A stretch of 64,000 nucleotides of DNA from Sphingomonadales bacterium (GCA_009995225.1 JAACPW010000004.1:124001-188000), one strand, 5' to 3'. Positions 17,193 through 25,471 are shown, numbered from the stretch's first letter. Made by a program: numbers and translations. The notes: generated by a model not told the origin, from the sequence alone.

Positions 17193-17462
17193 TTATTCGG
17201 CGGCTTGCGCCACGGCGTCGACCGATACGTATTTGCGACCGAGCTTGCCCGAGTGGAAACGCACCACGCCTTCGCTGAGCGAATAGAGGGTGTGATCACG
17301 GCCCATGCCAACGTTGACGCCCGGATAGACGCGGGTGCCGCGCTGACGGATGATGATGTTGCCGCCGATCACTTCCTGACCGCCGAACTTCTTCACGCCG
17401 AGGCGACGACCGGCCGAATCACGACCATTACGCGACGAACCGCCTGCTTTTTTATGTGCCAT
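17193..17462 (-). CDS. rpmA: 50S ribosomal protein L27
   Basis: An 89-residue L27. [20 protein letters not shown] at the N-terminus, then [27 protein letters not shown] and a C-terminal RKYVSV, all typical. The Lys-rich N-terminus reaches the peptidyl-transferase centre. There is no Firmicutes-type cleaved N-terminal extension. It follows rplU by 14 bases. Confidence 0.99.
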   Translation of the reverse strand: MAHKKAGGSSRNGRDSAGRRLGVKKFGGQEVIGGNIIIRQRGTRVYPGVNVGMGRDHTLYSLSEGVVRFHSGKLGRKYVSVDAVAQAAE

Positions 17463-17476
17463 GGTTCAATCGCTCC

Positions 17477-17857
17477 TTATTCAGCCGATGCGGCGGCTTC
17501 GGCCGGCGCATCGTTCGTGGTCTTCTTGGCAGCCGCCTTCTTGGCAGGCTTTTTGTCTTCAGCGCCAACAGCCGTGATGCGCAGCAGGGTCATCTGCTGG
17601 CGATGGCCGTTCTTGCGGCGATAGTTGTGACGGCGACGCTTCTTGAAAACGATCACCTTCTCGCTCTTGGCCTGAGCGATGATTTCCGCCGAAACGGTCA
17701 CCTTGCTCGCGTCGGCGAGATCGTCGCCTTCGCCGGCGAGCAGGATGTCGCCCAGCGTGATGGTGTCACCGGCTTCACCGGCAAGCTTTTCAACGGCAAT
17801 CTTATCTCCGGCGGCAACGCGGTACTGTTTGCCGCCAGTGCGCACTACAGCGAACAT
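17477..17857 (-). CDS. rplU: 50S ribosomal protein L21
   Basis: A 126-residue L21. The core [14 protein letters not shown], then [21 protein letters not shown], is diagnostic of the 23S rRNA-binding fold. A C-terminal tail of about 25 residues rich in Lys and Ala ([12 protein letters not shown]) extends beyond the E. coli length, as often in Alphaproteobacteria. The frame is open for 70 codons upstream, but conservation starts at the ATG at 17857. Confidence 0.98.
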   Translation of the reverse strand: MFAVVRTGGKQYRVAAGDKIAVEKLAGEAGDTITLGDILLAGEGDDLADASKVTVSAEIIAQAKSEKVIVFKKRRRHNYRRKNGHRQQMTLLRITAVGAEDKKPAKKAAAKKTTNDAPAEAAASAE

Positions 17858-17963
17858 GGCTTTATACTCTCGTGTCTGTGCAGATCCGGTTGAGCCAGGA
17901 AACGCCAGGCTTACCGAACGGCAATGCGAGGCGTGCGACGATGCAGCCCCGGAAAGATGTTGG

Positions 17964-17992
17964 CCGGTAGGGGAAAGGCGGTGCCAAGTCAA
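17964..17992 (-). promoter_or_regulatory. Possible housekeeping promoter of rplU-rpmA
   Basis: Reading the minus strand, TTGACT (complement of 17987-17992) is followed after 17 bases by TACCGG (complement of 17964-17969). The -35 hexamer is good and the -10 is weak. The position implies a 5' leader of about 100 bases before the rplU ATG at 17857. Confidence 0.35.
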
Positions 17993-18090
17993 CGCCCGCT
18001 TGATCGGAAAACGCTGCAAAAAGCATCGCGCGGCACGGTAGTCGGCGTCTTTGCCATTGTCGGGCATCGTGCTAAAAGCGCAATAATCTT

Positions 18091-18591
18091 ATGCATGGAA
18101 ATACAAAAAACTCGCTGGGCATGGTGCTGCTGATTGTGGCGCTGTCAGGATGTGCCGGTGAAGCCGGGCGCTACCCCTCTTTAGCGGTTCGTCCGTTTGA
18201 AAGCGGGCCTGTCATGCCTGGGCCGACCCTTTCCGAACCGATTCGCCCGGTGACATCGCCCACCCGGCTCGCCGAATTGCGCAACGCTGCGACGGACGCA
18301 CACACGGCGTTTATGGCCAAGGAGGCCGACGCTGCCCGGCTGGTACAAGCCGCCTCCGGCCAGTCTTTTGAAACCCGCAGCCGGGCCGCCGCCATGGTGG
18401 CCCTGGCCGATCTTGATGCGCGCCGCGGTGCAACCGCCGGAACGCTGGCCACGGTCGATACGCTCGCGGCCGAGGCGGCCACCGCGCTCAGCCCCGATCC
18501 GGCCCTTGCAGAAACGCAGTCCGAAATTGCCGCCCTGCTGGCCCGTCAGGATACGGCCATAGCGCGATTATGGGAGGCGATGGGGTCATGA
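18091..18591 (+). CDS. Hypothetical lipoprotein coupled to the FNR-type regulator
   Basis: A 166-residue protein with a lipoprotein signal (MVLLIVALSGC; lipobox ALSGC). The mature part has an extended Pro-rich stretch, then alpha-helical Ala/Asp-rich sequence likely to form a coiled or helical domain. No family is recognised. The stop overlaps the start of the downstream regulator gene by four bases (ATGA), so the two are translated together. Whether the lipoprotein takes part in oxygen sensing or simply shares the promoter is unknown. An internal ATG at codon 11 is an alternative start. Confidence 0.7.
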   Translation: MHGNTKNSLGMVLLIVALSGCAGEAGRYPSLAVRPFESGPVMPGPTLSEPIRPVTSPTRLAELRNAATDAHTAFMAKEADAARLVQAASGQSFETRSRAAAMVALADLDARRGATAGTLATVDTLAAEAATALSPDPALAETQSEIAALLARQDTAIARLWEAMGS

Positions 18592-19277
18592 ACCTCGCGT
18601 GCCGCACCTGCCCGGTCAACGAAACCGCCGCCTGCGCGGTTCTCACCCTTGAGGAGCGCGACGCGATGGCCGCGGCGGGCCGCACGCGGGTGCTGAAGCG
18701 CGGCGAGATGCTGTTCGCTGCGGGCGACGAAGACGCCGCCTGCGCCACACTGCTGACAGGCGCGCTCAAGGTTTCGGCGGTGGATGTGGATGGCAACGAG
18801 CAAATCCTGTCGCTGGTCCACCCGGCGGGCTTCATCGGCGAATTGTTCGCGCCCTTTGCCCATCATGACGTGGTGGCGTTGACCGAGAGCAGCCTGTGCA
18901 CCTTTGCCAAGCGCGATATCGAGCGCGCGATCGAGGATTACCCGGCACTGGCCCGCGCTTTGTTGCGACGCAGCCAGGCAGACCTTCTGGCGACGCGCAA
19001 TCTTCTCGAATTGACGGGCCACGCCAGCGCCGAGGCCCGTCTTGCGGCGCTGCTTCACGACTTTGCCTTCGCTGCGAGCCCGAGCTCATGCCATCTTGCC
19101 CAGCAGTTCGAACTGCCACTGACTCGCGGCGAAATCGGCAACATGCTCGGCCTGACCATCGAAACCGTCAGCCGCAAGTTGGGTGAGTTGGAGGATTTGG
19201 GCGCGATCCTGCGCGCTGGCAAGCGCGGCATTATCGTGCGCAACCCGGAATTGCTGCACGAAATTTCAGGGCGGTAG
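18588..19277 (+). CDS. Crp/Fnr-family oxygen-sensing regulator (FNR/FnrL type)
   Basis: A 229-residue regulator with an N-terminal cyclic-nucleotide-like domain and a C-terminal winged helix. Cysteines C5, C8 and C16 (C-x2-C-x7-C) plus C104 (SSLCTF) match the four ligands of the oxygen-labile [4Fe-4S] cluster in alphaproteobacterial FnrL/FnrN proteins. The recognition helix reads ETVSRKLGELE; E192, S195 and R196 correspond to the E-x2-S-R residues that read TTGAT half-sites. The start at 18588 has GGGAGG upstream. Two matching FNR boxes are in the window at 19805 and 54804. Confidence 0.88.
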   Translation: MNLACRTCPVNETAACAVLTLEERDAMAAAGRTRVLKRGEMLFAAGDEDAACATLLTGALKVSAVDVDGNEQILSLVHPAGFIGELFAPFAHHDVVALTESSLCTFAKRDIERAIEDYPALARALLRRSQADLLATRNLLELTGHASAEARLAALLHDFAFAASPSSCHLAQQFELPLTRGEIGNMLGLTIETVSRKLGELEDLGAILRAGKRGIIVRNPELLHEISGR

Positions 19278-19311
19278 ACCTGCGGCCACCATGCGCTTCG
19301 CGTGGCGGCAA

Positions 19312-19749
19312 TCAGGTCACCACCGCCGCGATCAGCGCCACAGCGAGTCCCCACACCACCAGCAACACCGGCAGGATCAACACCTGAATGGTGGCATCGC
19401 GCGGCGCGAGACGCCCCGTGCTTGTCATGATGCCACTGCGCCCGAACGCGCCAAGCGTCTGCGGCGCGGTGGTGTTGCCTGCCAGCCGCGTCCAGATGGC
19501 GGGGACGCCGAAACCGGCCACGATGAACAGCGCAAAGATCGCCAGGGGAATGGCAAGACCGGGATTGGCGAAGGCGGTGCCCACGATCACCAGAAAGCCA
19601 AGATAGCAACTTACGGTGATCCCGTAGAGCGCCGATGGCAGGCCGAAATTGCGATCGGTGTCGACCTGATGGCGGGTCGCAGGGGCATCGGGCTGCGCAA
19701 CGACAAACGCATCGCCGCGAGCGATAAGATCGTAGGCGGTGTGTCTCAT
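19312..19749 (-). CDS. Hypothetical membrane protein, probable FNR target
   Basis: A 145-residue protein with about four hydrophobic segments (ITVSCYLGFLVIVGTAFA, AIPLAIFALFIVAGFGV, VLILPVLLVVWGLAVALIAAVV) and a short soluble N-terminus. No family is recognised. The ATG at 19749 is preceded by AAGGA. A near-perfect FNR box is centred about 62 bases upstream of the start codon, placing this gene under the regulator whose gene ends 35 bases beyond its stop, convergently. Confidence 0.7.
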   Translation of the reverse strand: MRHTAYDLIARGDAFVVAQPDAPATRHQVDTDRNFGLPSALYGITVSCYLGFLVIVGTAFANPGLAIPLAIFALFIVAGFGVPAIWTRLAGNTTAPQTLGAFGRSGIMTSTGRLAPRDATIQVLILPVLLVVWGLAVALIAAVVT

Positions 19750-19804
19750 GGGATGTTCCTTTCCGTTGTCGGGAAGGAATTACCGCTTGCGCCGCGCCGC
19801 TGCC

Positions 19805-19818
19805 TTGACAGTGATCAA
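19805..19818. promoter_or_regulatory. FNR box upstream of the membrane protein gene
   Basis: TTGACAGTGATCAA differs from the FNR consensus TTGAT-N4-ATCAA at one position. It lies 56 bases beyond the ATG at 19749 in the direction of its promoter. The FNR-type regulator gene is 0.5 kb away. Centre-to-start distance is about 62 bases, close to that of the box at 54804. Confidence 0.75.
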
Positions 19819-19889
19819 ATTGGCTGGCCGAGAGCCGGTTTCCTACCTGCGCCCGGTGTGGCAGGCGGTGGGTCATGAACCCGATGCCC

Positions 19890-19925
19890 GTGCGCTGTGC
19901 GGTGCGCTGGGCCGTGCGCTGTGAT
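19890..19925. repeat. Three tandem 12-base repeats
   Basis: GTGCGCTG occurs three times at an exact 12-base period (19890, 19902, 19914), with variable four-base spacers TGCG, GGCC and TGAT. It lies in the 241-base gap between the FNR-controlled gene and moaE. A short minisatellite of no known function; length polymorphism between strains would be expected if it is unstable. Confidence 0.6.
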
Positions 19926-19990
19926 AGCCTTTCAGGCACTGTCAGGATGGAGCGAGCGGCGGGAGAGGTTTTGCGTTTCTGGACAGTGTC

Positions 19991-20455
19991 TCATGTGTCT
20001 CCAACAGGCGCCTGCCAGCGGGCGAGATCGGCATGGTCCTGTTCGCGCGGCTCGATCCAGTGCCATGCGCCCGCTCGCTTCTCGCGCTTCCAGAACCAGG
20101 CCGCGCTCTTGAGATGGTCCATACAGAAGTCCACCGTGTCGATGGCGTCGCGGCGGTGGCGCGCGGCAGCGGAGACGCAGACGATCGGCTCGCCCGGCCG
20201 CATCCGGCCGACGCGGTGCACCATCAGCAGACCCATCAGGTCGAACCGCGCAAAGGCCCGGTCGGCCAGCAGGTGCATCCCCGGCAAAGTGAGGGGCTCG
20301 TAATGGGTAAGCTCCAGCGCCTCGACATCATCGTCACAGCGCACCTCGCCCACGAAGGTGCACACGCCCCCCAGCCCCGGATTGGCCTGCGTGAAGGGGC
20401 CGATCAAGGTGCCGGGGATGAACTTCTGGTTGAGCAGACGAATGTCGCGCATCAT
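19991..20455 (-). CDS. moaE: Molybdopterin synthase catalytic subunit MoaE
   Basis: A 154-residue subunit that converts cyclic pyranopterin monophosphate to molybdopterin using sulfur carried by MoaD. Conserved pieces include GGVCTFVGEVR, LTHYEPLTLPGMH, HRVGRMRPGEPIV, the helix AARHRRDAIDTVDFCMD, and the lysine region LKSAAWFWKRE at the active site. It follows moaD with a four-base overlap. Confidence 0.95.
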   Translation of the reverse strand: MMRDIRLLNQKFIPGTLIGPFTQANPGLGGVCTFVGEVRCDDDVEALELTHYEPLTLPGMHLLADRAFARFDLMGLLMVHRVGRMRPGEPIVCVSAAARHRRDAIDTVDFCMDHLKSAAWFWKREKRAGAWHWIEPREQDHADLARWQAPVGDT

Positions 20456-20691
20456 CCCCCCGAGACGGGAGGTAGCAGAGCAATCTCGTCACCATCACCG
20501 GCCTGCAACGCCGATCTGTCAGCCAGCAGCGCGCCATTGACCGCGACACGGTTGCGCGGATCGTCAAGGGCTTCGACCAGCGATGCGGGCAGTGCCGCTC
20601 TGAGCCCTGCCCAGTCGAGCGGCGCCGCCAGCGTCAACGCCGGCGCCCCGCCCAGATCGGCAAGCTTACCCAGCAGGACGACCGTAATCAT
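20452..20691 (-). CDS. moaD: Molybdopterin synthase sulfur-carrier subunit MoaD
   Basis: A 79-residue ubiquitin-like protein ending in the required Gly-Gly (LLPPVSGG), which is adenylated and thiocarboxylated by MoeB. The fold pattern (MITVVLLGKLADLGG, ALDDPRNRVAVNGALL, GDEIALLPPVSGG) is typical. It is located between moaE (four-base overlap) and moaA (one-base gap). Confidence 0.93.
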   Translation of the reverse strand: MITVVLLGKLADLGGAPALTLAAPLDWAGLRAALPASLVEALDDPRNRVAVNGALLADRSALQAGDGDEIALLPPVSGG

Positions 20692-20692
20692 G

Positions 20693-21772
20693 TCACCCCC
20701 CCGTCATCGACATATGGCGCGCCGTTGCGGGATTGGCCCCGCGCGCGTCCATGCGGAAGTGATGCTTTTCGGGTTTGATGCGCAGCGCGGCTTCCAGCGC
20801 AGCGGCAAGATTTGCCTCGGGATCAGCGGACCGCAGCGCGGCGCGCAGGTCGACCTGCTCGCCCCCGCCGAGGCACGGATAAAGCTGACCGGTGGCCGTC
20901 ACCCGCAAGCGATTGCAGCCCGCGCAGAAATTGTTGGTGTGCGGCGTGATGAGGCCCAGCCTGCCGCCGGTTTCAGCGACCTCAAGATAACGCGCCGGGC
21001 CGCCCGTCGAAACCGCAAGCGGTGTCAGCGTCCAACGCTGCTCCAGCACGGCCTGAACGTCATCAAGCGGGAGATACTGGTCAAGCCGCTCCGCTTCGAC
21101 ATCGCCCAGCGGCATCACCTCGATCAACGTCACATCGTGGCCCTGGGCATGGCCCCAGGCGATCAGGTCGGGCAACTCGTCTTCGTTGACGCCCTTGAGC
21201 GCCACGGCGTTCAATTTGACCTTGATACCCGCCGCCTTCGCCGCCGCGATCCCTTCGAGTACCTGCGGCAAGCTGTCGCGCCGGGTCAGCTGCGCAAACT
21301 TTGCCCGGTCCAGCGTGTCGAGCGAGACATTCACCCGTCGCACGCCCGCCCTTGCCAAAGCCTCGGCATGGGCCGCCAGTTGTGTGCCGTTGGTGGTCAG
21401 CGTCAGTTCCGCCAAGCCCCCGTGCTCTTTGGGCCCCAGCCTGCGCCCCAGCGCGGTGAAAAGGTCGATGATGTCACGCCGCACCAGCGGTTCGCCCCCG
21501 GTGATCCGGATTTTGGTGACGCCCCGCGCAATGAACGCGGTGGCAAGATCATGAAGTTCTTCGAGGCTCAGCACATCCTTCTTGGGCAGGAAGGTCATGC
21601 GTTCGGGCATGCAGTACGAACAGCGCAGGTCGCAGCGATCGGTGACGGACAGACGCAAATAGGTGATGCGGCGCAGGAAGCTGTCGACCAGCGGCAAGGA
21701 TGGCTCCGCCAGTTCGCGCGGCACGATCAGATCGGGCGTTCGGGGTGGCTGGATCGACACGCCATCATTCAT
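20693..21772 (-). CDS. moaA: GTP 3',8-cyclase MoaA
   Basis: A 359-residue radical-SAM enzyme that starts molybdenum-cofactor synthesis from GTP. The N-terminal cluster motif is RCDLRCSYCMPE (C-x3-C-x2-C); the C-terminal cluster is FCAGCNRLRV...LYPCLGGG. KIRITGGEPL and SLDTLDRAKF are also conserved. It ends in the functional Gly-Gly (MSMTGG). moaC and moaB are not in this cluster. The gene overlaps the upstream Rossmann-like gene by eight bases. Confidence 0.97.
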   Translation of the reverse strand: MNDGVSIQPPRTPDLIVPRELAEPSLPLVDSFLRRITYLRLSVTDRCDLRCSYCMPERMTFLPKKDVLSLEELHDLATAFIARGVTKIRITGGEPLVRRDIIDLFTALGRRLGPKEHGGLAELTLTTNGTQLAAHAEALARAGVRRVNVSLDTLDRAKFAQLTRRDSLPQVLEGIAAAKAAGIKVKLNAVALKGVNEDELPDLIAWGHAQGHDVTLIEVMPLGDVEAERLDQYLPLDDVQAVLEQRWTLTPLAVSTGGPARYLEVAETGGRLGLITPHTNNFCAGCNRLRVTATGQLYPCLGGGEQVDLRAALRSADPEANLAAALEAALRIKPEKHHFRMDARGANPATARHMSMTGG

Positions 21773-22082
21773 GGCACAGGAGATACTGCCCTGTCACCCC
21801 GGGCGCATCGGACACAAAGCGTAACGTCGCCTCGCGTGCCTCTCCCGGCAAGCCTGCAATCACGTTCACCCGCTTGGGCGCGGCCTCCCGCGCCAGATCG
21901 CGGGCCAGGGCCATCCGCCAGTCGCGGTGATCATGGGCCGCGGGCGGAAGGACGATGGCAAGCGCGCTGCAATCCGCCTCTGCCAGAGTTGCGCGCGCGG
22001 CTTCAAGATGAAAGGCCATGAAAGCGGTGCTGGCGTCCAGCGCGTTGTCTGGCAGCAGCCCGACATCGATCCGCCGCATCAT
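21765..22082 (-). CDS. Small Rossmann-like protein of unknown function between moaA and folB
   Basis: A 105-residue protein with alternating strands and helices (DCSALAIVLPP, RVNVIAGLP, TGQYLLCHE) resembling the C-terminal half of a short-chain dehydrogenase, but with no glycine-rich nucleotide loop and no Tyr-x3-Lys. Tandem ATGs at 22082 and 22079 lie just after the folB stop, so that start is chosen over the longer frame. It overlaps moaA by eight bases. Tight packing between two pterin genes suggests a pterin-related role, which is inference only. Confidence 0.65.
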   Translation of the reverse strand: MMRRIDVGLLPDNALDASTAFMAFHLEAARATLAEADCSALAIVLPPAAHDHRDWRMALARDLAREAAPKRVNVIAGLPGEAREATLRFVSDAPGVTGQYLLCHE

Positions 22083-22086
22083 CGCC

Positions 22087-22473
22087 TCAACCCCCGTGGG
22101 CCGCAGGCCGTTCACGGTGGAGGGTGATGCCGATCTGTTCGTTCGCTTCGGCAATGGCGAGCTTGACGATCTTGACCGTCACCGCCTCCACCCGCGTATC
22201 CTGCACAAACAGGCTTTCGCAAATGTGATCGGCCACCGCCTCAATCAGCTTGAAATGCACGCCCTGCGGCAAGCCGCCACTGGCGGCGAACTTCAGGTCC
22301 ATGTAGTTCTTGCTCGCATCGAGCGGCGTGTCGGGATCGTAACGATCCGCGATGTTGTAGCGCGCTGCGATGGAAATCCGCAGGGGTTGGGGTTTGCCGG
22401 TTTCTTCGGAATAGATGCCGGTCAGGACATCGACCGCAAGATCGTTCACTTCAAGGGTAAGGGTGTCGTGCAT
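22087..22473 (-). CDS. folB: Dihydroneopterin aldolase FolB
   Basis: A 128-residue tetrahydropterin-fold enzyme of folate synthesis, cleaving 7,8-dihydroneopterin. Conserved stretches are DVLTGIYSEETGKPQ (the substrate Glu/Tyr region), HFKLIEAVADHICE and VTVKIVKLAI. It heads the group folB - Rossmann-like - moaA - moaD - moaE, all with overlaps or gaps of a few bases, so pterin genes for folate and molybdenum cofactor are probably one transcript. Confidence 0.9.
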   Translation of the reverse strand: MHDTLTLEVNDLAVDVLTGIYSEETGKPQPLRISIAARYNIADRYDPDTPLDASKNYMDLKFAASGGLPQGVHFKLIEAVADHICESLFVQDTRVEAVTVKIVKLAIAEANEQIGITLHRERPAAHGG

Positions 22474-22569
22474 TGCGAGGCCGTTGGCAGGATGGGAGGC
22501 ACAAGTCCAGCACTGCCGCTCGCCTCGCCCCGCCCCGCTCGCCCCGCCCTGGCCCGTCCCGCGCCGTGG

Positions 22570-23466
22570 CTAACGGCTCCAGCGTGCAAAGATCGCGGTG
22601 GGGAGCAGACGGCCACCCCCGTTCTCTCTGGTGCCCTCCTCACGCACGGCAAGATCGCCATGTTCGATCCGGCCCGGCAGATGCGACAGCGCCTCTTCCA
22701 GCAGACCGGCAATTGCAAGGCTGCTCATCCGCACGGCATACACGGTAAGAAACAGGAAGCGGCTGTCATTGTCGAGCAGCCGCGCGCAATCGGTTACGAG
22801 CCCGGCCAGATGTTCTTCGAGCCGCCACACTTCGCCATCGGGTCCGCGCCCGAACTTCGGCGGATCCAGGATGATTCCATCGTAGCGTTTCTGCCGCCGC
22901 ACCTCGCGCGCGGTGAACTTCGCCGCATCGTCGGTGAGCCAGCGGATCGGGCGATCGTCAAGTCCGGACAGCGACGCATTCTCCCGCGCCTGCGCCACGG
23001 ATTTCTTCGAGGCATCGACATGCGTCACCCGCCCGAACCGCGACAGCGCCAGCGTGCCAAGACCGGTATAGCCGAACAGGTTGAGTGTCTCCGCTTCGGT
23101 CATGCCGTCCAGCTGCGTGCGCATCCACTCCCACACCGGCGCCATATCGGGGAAGAATTGCAGGTGCCGGAACGGGGTGGGTCGCACGGTGAAGCGGACC
23201 TCGTCCCACGCCAACGGCCAGCCATCATCCGGCAGCCGCTCACGAAACTGCCAGCGCCCGCCGCCATCCTCGTCCGAACCGGGAACGAATTCACCCGCAG
23301 CGGGCCAATCGGGCAGGCGGGGATGCCACATCGCCTGGGGTTCGGGGCGAATGAAGCTGCGCTTGCCAAAAGCCTCCCACTTGCGTCCCAGCCCGCTATC
23401 GAGCAGGCGATAGGAATCCCACCCGGCACATTCCATCACCAGCGGCTGCTGGACGAGATCGGCCAT
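22570..23466 (-). CDS. Class I SAM-dependent methyltransferase (RlmI-like)
   Basis: A 298-residue methyltransferase. The SAM-binding motif is NLFGYTGLGTLALSRFG, followed by HVDASKKSVAQARENA and the catalytic-loop LDPPKFGRG, the pattern of RlmI/RlmK-type rRNA cytosine or guanine methyltransferases. It lacks the N-terminal PUA domain of RlmI, so the substrate is uncertain. Its ATG overlaps the thrC stop by one base (TAATG), so it is translated from the thrC/cox transcript. Confidence 0.8.
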   Translation of the reverse strand: MADLVQQPLVMECAGWDSYRLLDSGLGRKWEAFGKRSFIRPEPQAMWHPRLPDWPAAGEFVPGSDEDGGGRWQFRERLPDDGWPLAWDEVRFTVRPTPFRHLQFFPDMAPVWEWMRTQLDGMTEAETLNLFGYTGLGTLALSRFGRVTHVDASKKSVAQARENASLSGLDDRPIRWLTDDAAKFTAREVRRQKRYDGIILDPPKFGRGPDGEVWRLEEHLAGLVTDCARLLDNDSRFLFLTVYAVRMSSLAIAGLLEEALSHLPGRIEHGDLAVREEGTRENGGGRLLPTAIFARWSR

Positions 23467-24890
23467 TATCCTGCGTCCGCATCAGCAGTGGCACCCGCCG
23501 CATTTTCAAGCACATGATCACGGGCGGTCGCGTAATCGCCGGCCAGCGCAATAAAGCTTTCCTTGCGCCCGAACAGATCGCCGACCCGCGCGGGCAGCGA
23601 TGGCCGCATCCCGATGGCCCGCTCGACAGCGTCGGGGAATTTGGCCGGGTGCGCCGTCGCGAGCGTGACGATCGGCACGCCGGCAGGCAGGCTTGCCGCG
23701 ACCGCCTGCGCGCCGTGAAGGCCCACACCAGTGTGCGGGTCAATCACCTGCCCGGCGGCGCGATAGGCCCATTGCAGCGCGCGCGCGGTTTCGACCTGAT
23801 CGACGCGCGCACTGATGAACAATGCGGCGGCGCTGGTGGCCTGGGCATTGGTGAGTTGCATCGCTTTGGTCGTTTCGAAGCCCTGCATCTGCGCAGCCAT
23901 CGCCGCGCCATCACGATCGCCAGCATCGAACAACAGGCGTTCGAAGTTCGACGACACCTGAATATCCATCGACGGCGTGATCGTGGCCGTGACCCCGTCC
24001 GCCGCGTAGTCGCCGCTGGTGAGCGCGCGGTGAAGGATATCGTTGATGTTGGTGGCAACGATCAACCGCTCGATCGGCAGACCCATCCGGTGCGCGACAT
24101 AGCCTGCAAACACATCGCCGAAGTTGCCGGTCGGCACAGAATAGGCCACCGTCCGGTCGGGCGCGCCGAGTTGCAGCGCGGAGGCGAAGTAATAGACCAC
24201 CTGCGCCATCAGCCGCGCCCAATTGATCGAATTGACCGCGCCGAGATTGAGCCGTGCGGTGACGTCGCCATCGGTGAACATCCGCTTCACATGCGCCTGC
24301 GCATCATCGAAGCTGCCATCAATGGCGAGGTTGTGGACGTTCGGGGCGCGCACCGTCGTCATCTGCCGGCGCTGAACGTCGCTCACCCGGCCCTTGGGAT
24401 GAAGCATGAAGATTTCGACCCGCTCCAGCCCCGCAACGGCCTGGATCGCGGCAGACCCCGTATCCCCGCTGGTCGCGCCGACGATGGTGAGGCGTTCGCC
24501 GCGCCGTTCAAGGAAGGTCTCGAACAACCGGCCGAGCAATTGCAGCGCCACATCCTTGAACGCCAGCGTGGGCCCATGGAACAGTTCAAGCAGCCAATGC
24601 TGCTGATCGAGCTGCACCAATGGCGCAACTGCGGCGTGGCCGAAATCGCCATAGACCGCGTGGCACAGTGCCAGAAGCTCGTCCTCGGTCAGGCTGGGCG
24701 TAACGAAGGGCGCCATGATGCGCGCGGCGAGATCGGGATAGGCAAGGCCGCGCATCTCACGGATTTCCGCTGCGCTGAAGCGTGGCCATTCAGCAGGGAG
24801 ATACAGGCCGCCATCGCTGGCGAGGCCCGCCAGCGTCACCCCTTCGAAATCGAGCGCCGGTGCGCGCCCTCGTGTCGAGACGTATTGCAT
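23466..24890 (-). CDS. thrC: Threonine synthase
   Basis: A 474-residue PLP enzyme converting O-phosphohomoserine to threonine. The N-terminus MQYVSTRGRAPALDFEGV is typical of the longer proteobacterial form; FHGPTLAFKDVALQLLG holds the PLP lysine and GATSGDTGSAAI the phosphate-binding loop. The ATG at 24890 is chosen over an upstream extension. It follows the SURF1 gene by 11 bases, so threonine synthesis is tied to the cytochrome oxidase operon, an order seen in other sphingomonads. Confidence 0.95.
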   Translation of the reverse strand: MQYVSTRGRAPALDFEGVTLAGLASDGGLYLPAEWPRFSAAEIREMRGLAYPDLAARIMAPFVTPSLTEDELLALCHAVYGDFGHAAVAPLVQLDQQHWLLELFHGPTLAFKDVALQLLGRLFETFLERRGERLTIVGATSGDTGSAAIQAVAGLERVEIFMLHPKGRVSDVQRRQMTTVRAPNVHNLAIDGSFDDAQAHVKRMFTDGDVTARLNLGAVNSINWARLMAQVVYYFASALQLGAPDRTVAYSVPTGNFGDVFAGYVAHRMGLPIERLIVATNINDILHRALTSGDYAADGVTATITPSMDIQVSSNFERLLFDAGDRDGAAMAAQMQGFETTKAMQLTNAQATSAAALFISARVDQVETARALQWAYRAAGQVIDPHTGVGLHGAQAVAASLPAGVPIVTLATAHPAKFPDAVERAIGMRPSLPARVGDLFGRKESFIALAGDYATARDHVLENAAGATADADAG

Positions 24891-24901
24891 GGGGACGCCG
24901 C

Positions 24902-25471
24902 CTAACCCCGACGCCGCCGTAATGCCAGCACGTAGATGACCAGCGCGGTCAGGGCGAAGAAGAACCACTGCCCCGCATAGGCCAGATGGTTGTTGGGCAG
25001 ATCACCGGGATCCGGGGCGGCCAACGGATCAAGCCCGGCCTGCGGTGTTTCCGCTACGAGGCGAACGGCATCGCCGTAGGTCGCCAGACGACCGGTCACC
25101 GGCCCACCGCTCCATTCCGGCGAATCGGGCGAACGCGACCAGCCGATTGTCACATCGGCCAACCCGCCGCCGGCATGGCTGCAACGCGCGATGTGGACCC
25201 AGCCGTTCCGTCCGGTGGCAGATTTGCCGGCAATCGGATCAATCCCGCGCACCGCAAGGCAATCAACGGTGGTTCGCCGGAACAGATCGCTGGTGAAGTC
25301 CGCCGGCTTTGGCCAGGGCACCAATGCCCTGTCCCCCAGCGCCGCCTCGTAACGGACGATCAGCGCCTCTTTCTCGGCTTTGCGGCCCAACTGCCACACG
25401 CCCAGCGCGATCATCGTCGCCACCGCTGCCAGCACGATGATCGTGGGGATGATCGGCACACGGCGGGTCAT
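24902..25471 (-). CDS. SURF1-family cytochrome oxidase assembly protein
   Basis: A 189-residue protein with two transmembrane segments, one at each end (IPTIIVLAAVATMIALGVWQLGR and GQWFFFALTALVIYVLALRRRRG), the classic SURF1 topology; the LGVWQLGRKAEKEALI and NNHLAYAGQWFFFAL motifs are conserved. SURF1 assists heme insertion into subunit I. Start at 25471 overlaps the DUF983 stop by four bases. It is somewhat shorter than the usual 220-240 residues in the periplasmic part. Confidence 0.87.
   Translation of the reverse strand: MTRRVPIIPTIIVLAAVATMIALGVWQLGRKAEKEALIVRYEAALGDRALVPWPKPADFTSDLFRRTTVDCLAVRGIDPIAGKSATGRNGWVHIARCSHAGGGLADVTIGWSRSPDSPEWSGGPVTGRLATYGDAVRLVAETPQAGLDPLAAPDPGDLPNNHLAYAGQWFFFALTALVIYVLALRRRRG

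Noticed and set aside
19055..19939. 294-codon minus-strand frame covering the FNR-type gene, the membrane protein and the 12-base repeat
   Set aside because: Lies antisense to the FNR-type gene and out of frame with the membrane protein; the repeated QRTA segment only reflects the DNA repeat.
20033..22021. 662-codon plus-strand open frame across moaE, moaD and moaA
   Set aside because: Antisense to well-supported genes; the long frame is a by-product of high GC at third positions. Its translation is Arg/His/Gln-rich with no recognisable domain.
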